DNA of 64,000 nucleotides from Streptomyces kurssanovii (GTDB lineage: Bacteria; Actinomycetota; Actinomycetes; Streptomycetales; Streptomycetaceae): assembly GCF_014649695.1 (NCBI RefSeq), contig NZ_BMTN01000002.1, forward strand, positions 248,001-312,000, in the 5' to 3' direction. Position 1 is the first letter of the stretch; every line of letters begins with the position of its first letter. Of this stretch, positions 63,148 through 64,000 are shown piece by piece. The notes under the pieces are model-generated. The model did no database searches. It had not been told where the DNA came from and was given only the letters and a program-made list of their open reading frames with translations. A program made the translations under genes and the position numbers.

Positions 63148-63368
63148 CCGCCACCTCCACCCCCGCCATTGAGAACGGAGTTGATTTTCTCGGTGAAGGT
63201 GTCGGCGATCGAGCTGCCCATGTTCGTGTTCAGCAGCAGCACCACGATCGCCACCACCAGAATCGTGATCCCGACGTACTCGATCGACCCCTGCCCCCGA
63301 TCGTCGCGGAGTCCGTCCCGGCGGAGTCCGATCGCAGCCGCGACCTTGTGCAGGCCGAAGTCCCTCAT
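63144..63368 (-). CDS. Flp-type prepilin
   Basis: A 74-residue type IVb prepilin. 'DDRGQGSIEYVGITILVVAI' contains the Flp processing site: cleavage after Gly leaves Gln+1 with E5-Y6, then a hydrophobic helix. The C-terminus ends in a poly-Gly run. The ribosome-binding site GAGGGG is well spaced. The peptidase at 59.5 kb would mature it and the TadC-like protein upstream would help assemble it. Confidence 0.92.
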   Translation of the reverse strand: MRDFGLHKVAAAIGLRRDGLRDDRGQGSIEYVGITILVVAIVVLLLNTNMGSSIADTFTEKINSVLNGGGGGGG

Positions 63369-63555
63369 GGCGTACCCCTCGTTCCCCTTCGACGGACCGC
63401 TGGTTCATGTCGGTCCGGCCTCCCTCGCCGCTGATCACTCCATGGAGTCTCCCGGCTACGCCGGGCCTCCGAGGAGAATCTCCCACATTCGCTTGCGTGA
63501 GCGAAGACCGTTGGTCGAATCGCTCGTGAACCCTTCATCGCGGCAACCTCATCCC

Positions 63556-63999
63556 TCAGCCTCCGAAGATCGCGCCGAAGTCCACGTCGGCCGCGTAGTA
63601 GAAGCCCGCGACGATGAGGATCATCGTCCCGGGAAGCATGAAGCTCGTGACGATCAGCGTCGCCTTCGGGACGGCCTTCGCCGCCTTCCTTCTGGCGTTC
63701 TGGGCGTCGGTCCTGCGCATGTCGTTGGCGATCTGGATCAGGGTGTCGACGATCGGGGCGCCCAGTTCCTCCCCCTGCTGGAGCGCGGAGACGAACATGG
63801 AAACCTGCTCCGACTCGTTGCGGCGGCGCAATTGTTCGAAGGCCTCGCGCCGGCCCATGCCCATGTCCATCTGCCGGAGGGTGATGCGCAGTTCGTCGGA
63901 CCAGGGGCCCTCGTACTTCTCCGCGACGCGCTCCAGGGCCTGCCGGAAGCCGAGGCCGGCGGAGACGACGACGGCGAGTACGTCGAGGAAGTCGGGCAG
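63556..63999 (-). CDS. TadC-like type II secretion system F-domain protein, 3' part
   Basis: The C-terminal ~147 residues of a T2SSF-family inner-membrane platform protein; the start lies beyond the window. The visible part reads 'LPDFLDVLAVVVSAGLGFRQ', 'GRREAFEQLRRRNESEQVSM', 'QQGEELGAPIVDTLIQIAND' and two final membrane helices ('MLPGTMILIVAGFYY'). It is typical of TadC. It precedes the pilin gene by 187 bp, so the pilus operon probably continues to the right of the window. Confidence 0.9.
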   Translation of the reverse strand: MPDFLDVLAVVVSAGLGFRQALERVAEKYEGPWSDELRITLRQMDMGMGRREAFEQLRRRNESEQVSMFVSALQQGEELGAPIVDTLIQIANDMRRTDAQNARRKAAKAVPKATLIVTSFMLPGTMILIVAGFYYAADVDFGAIFGG

Positions 64000-64000
64000 G

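Overview
The window is a high-GC actinobacterial chromosome segment and almost certainly Streptomyces. Support comes from codon usage with G/C at nearly every third position, frequent GTG starts, many GTGA/ATGA stop-start overlaps, a WhiB-like protein, ECF sigma factors, a SpoIIE-type phosphatase with a fused anti-sigma kinase domain, and a gene order (ppgK, ispH, xseAB, glpX, wblI, fumB, fumC, PBP, oxyR-ahpCD) that I recall from the S. coelicolor core genome. I see no rRNA, tRNA, CRISPR array, transposase or integrase.

1-8 kb: the 3' end of a GH18 chitinase, a DUF4190-like membrane protein, a secreted S8 protease with a P-domain, a threonine-synthase-like PLP enzyme, a small lipoprotein and a SNF2-family helicase. 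8-14.3 kb: an accessory island with a 1634-residue secreted polymorphic toxin (ricin lectin, alanine-rich stalk, HINT domain, C-terminal RNase-A-like toxin) and its probable immunity gene, closed by a terminator. A DEAQD helicase-motif remnant lies in the preceding gap. 14.4-26 kb: core genes (ychF, a DUF6542 membrane protein, ppgK, ispH, an ECF sigma with a coupled membrane protein, xseAB, a nitroreductase, glpX, a wblI-like gene, a DUF1707 protein). 26-30 kb: a TrmB/LuxR-type regulator and a large secreted S8 peptidase separated by a perfect palindrome. 30-38 kb: class I and class II fumarases flanking an ECF sigma operon with a 30-residue membrane peptide, a GntR regulator divergent from three coupled small genes, and an SGNH hydrolase with a ricin domain.

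38-53 kb: SpoIIE phosphatase, bifunctional PBP, band-7/SPFH protein with a coupled RHH protein, a PadR-ABC-FtsX operon, divergent oxyR / ahpCD around a four-element OxyR site, an AI-2E-family permease with a coupled membrane protein, and a lytic-transglycosylase-like secreted protein. 53-59.5 kb: PhoH/PIN protein, isoprenyl transferase, aldo/keto reductase, winged-helix HTH_42 protein and a cupin. 59.5-64 kb: a Tad/Flp-type pilus locus with prepilin peptidase, DUF192 protein, OmpA protein, lipoprotein, TadG-like protein, Flp pilin and a TadC-like protein cut by the window end.

Most operons end in strong GC-rich hairpins. The main functional themes are secretion and interbacterial antagonism (toxin-immunity, secreted proteases, chitinase, esterase), peroxide defence (OxyR/AhpCD), central carbon metabolism (PpgK, GlpX, two fumarases), and envelope and pilus biogenesis.
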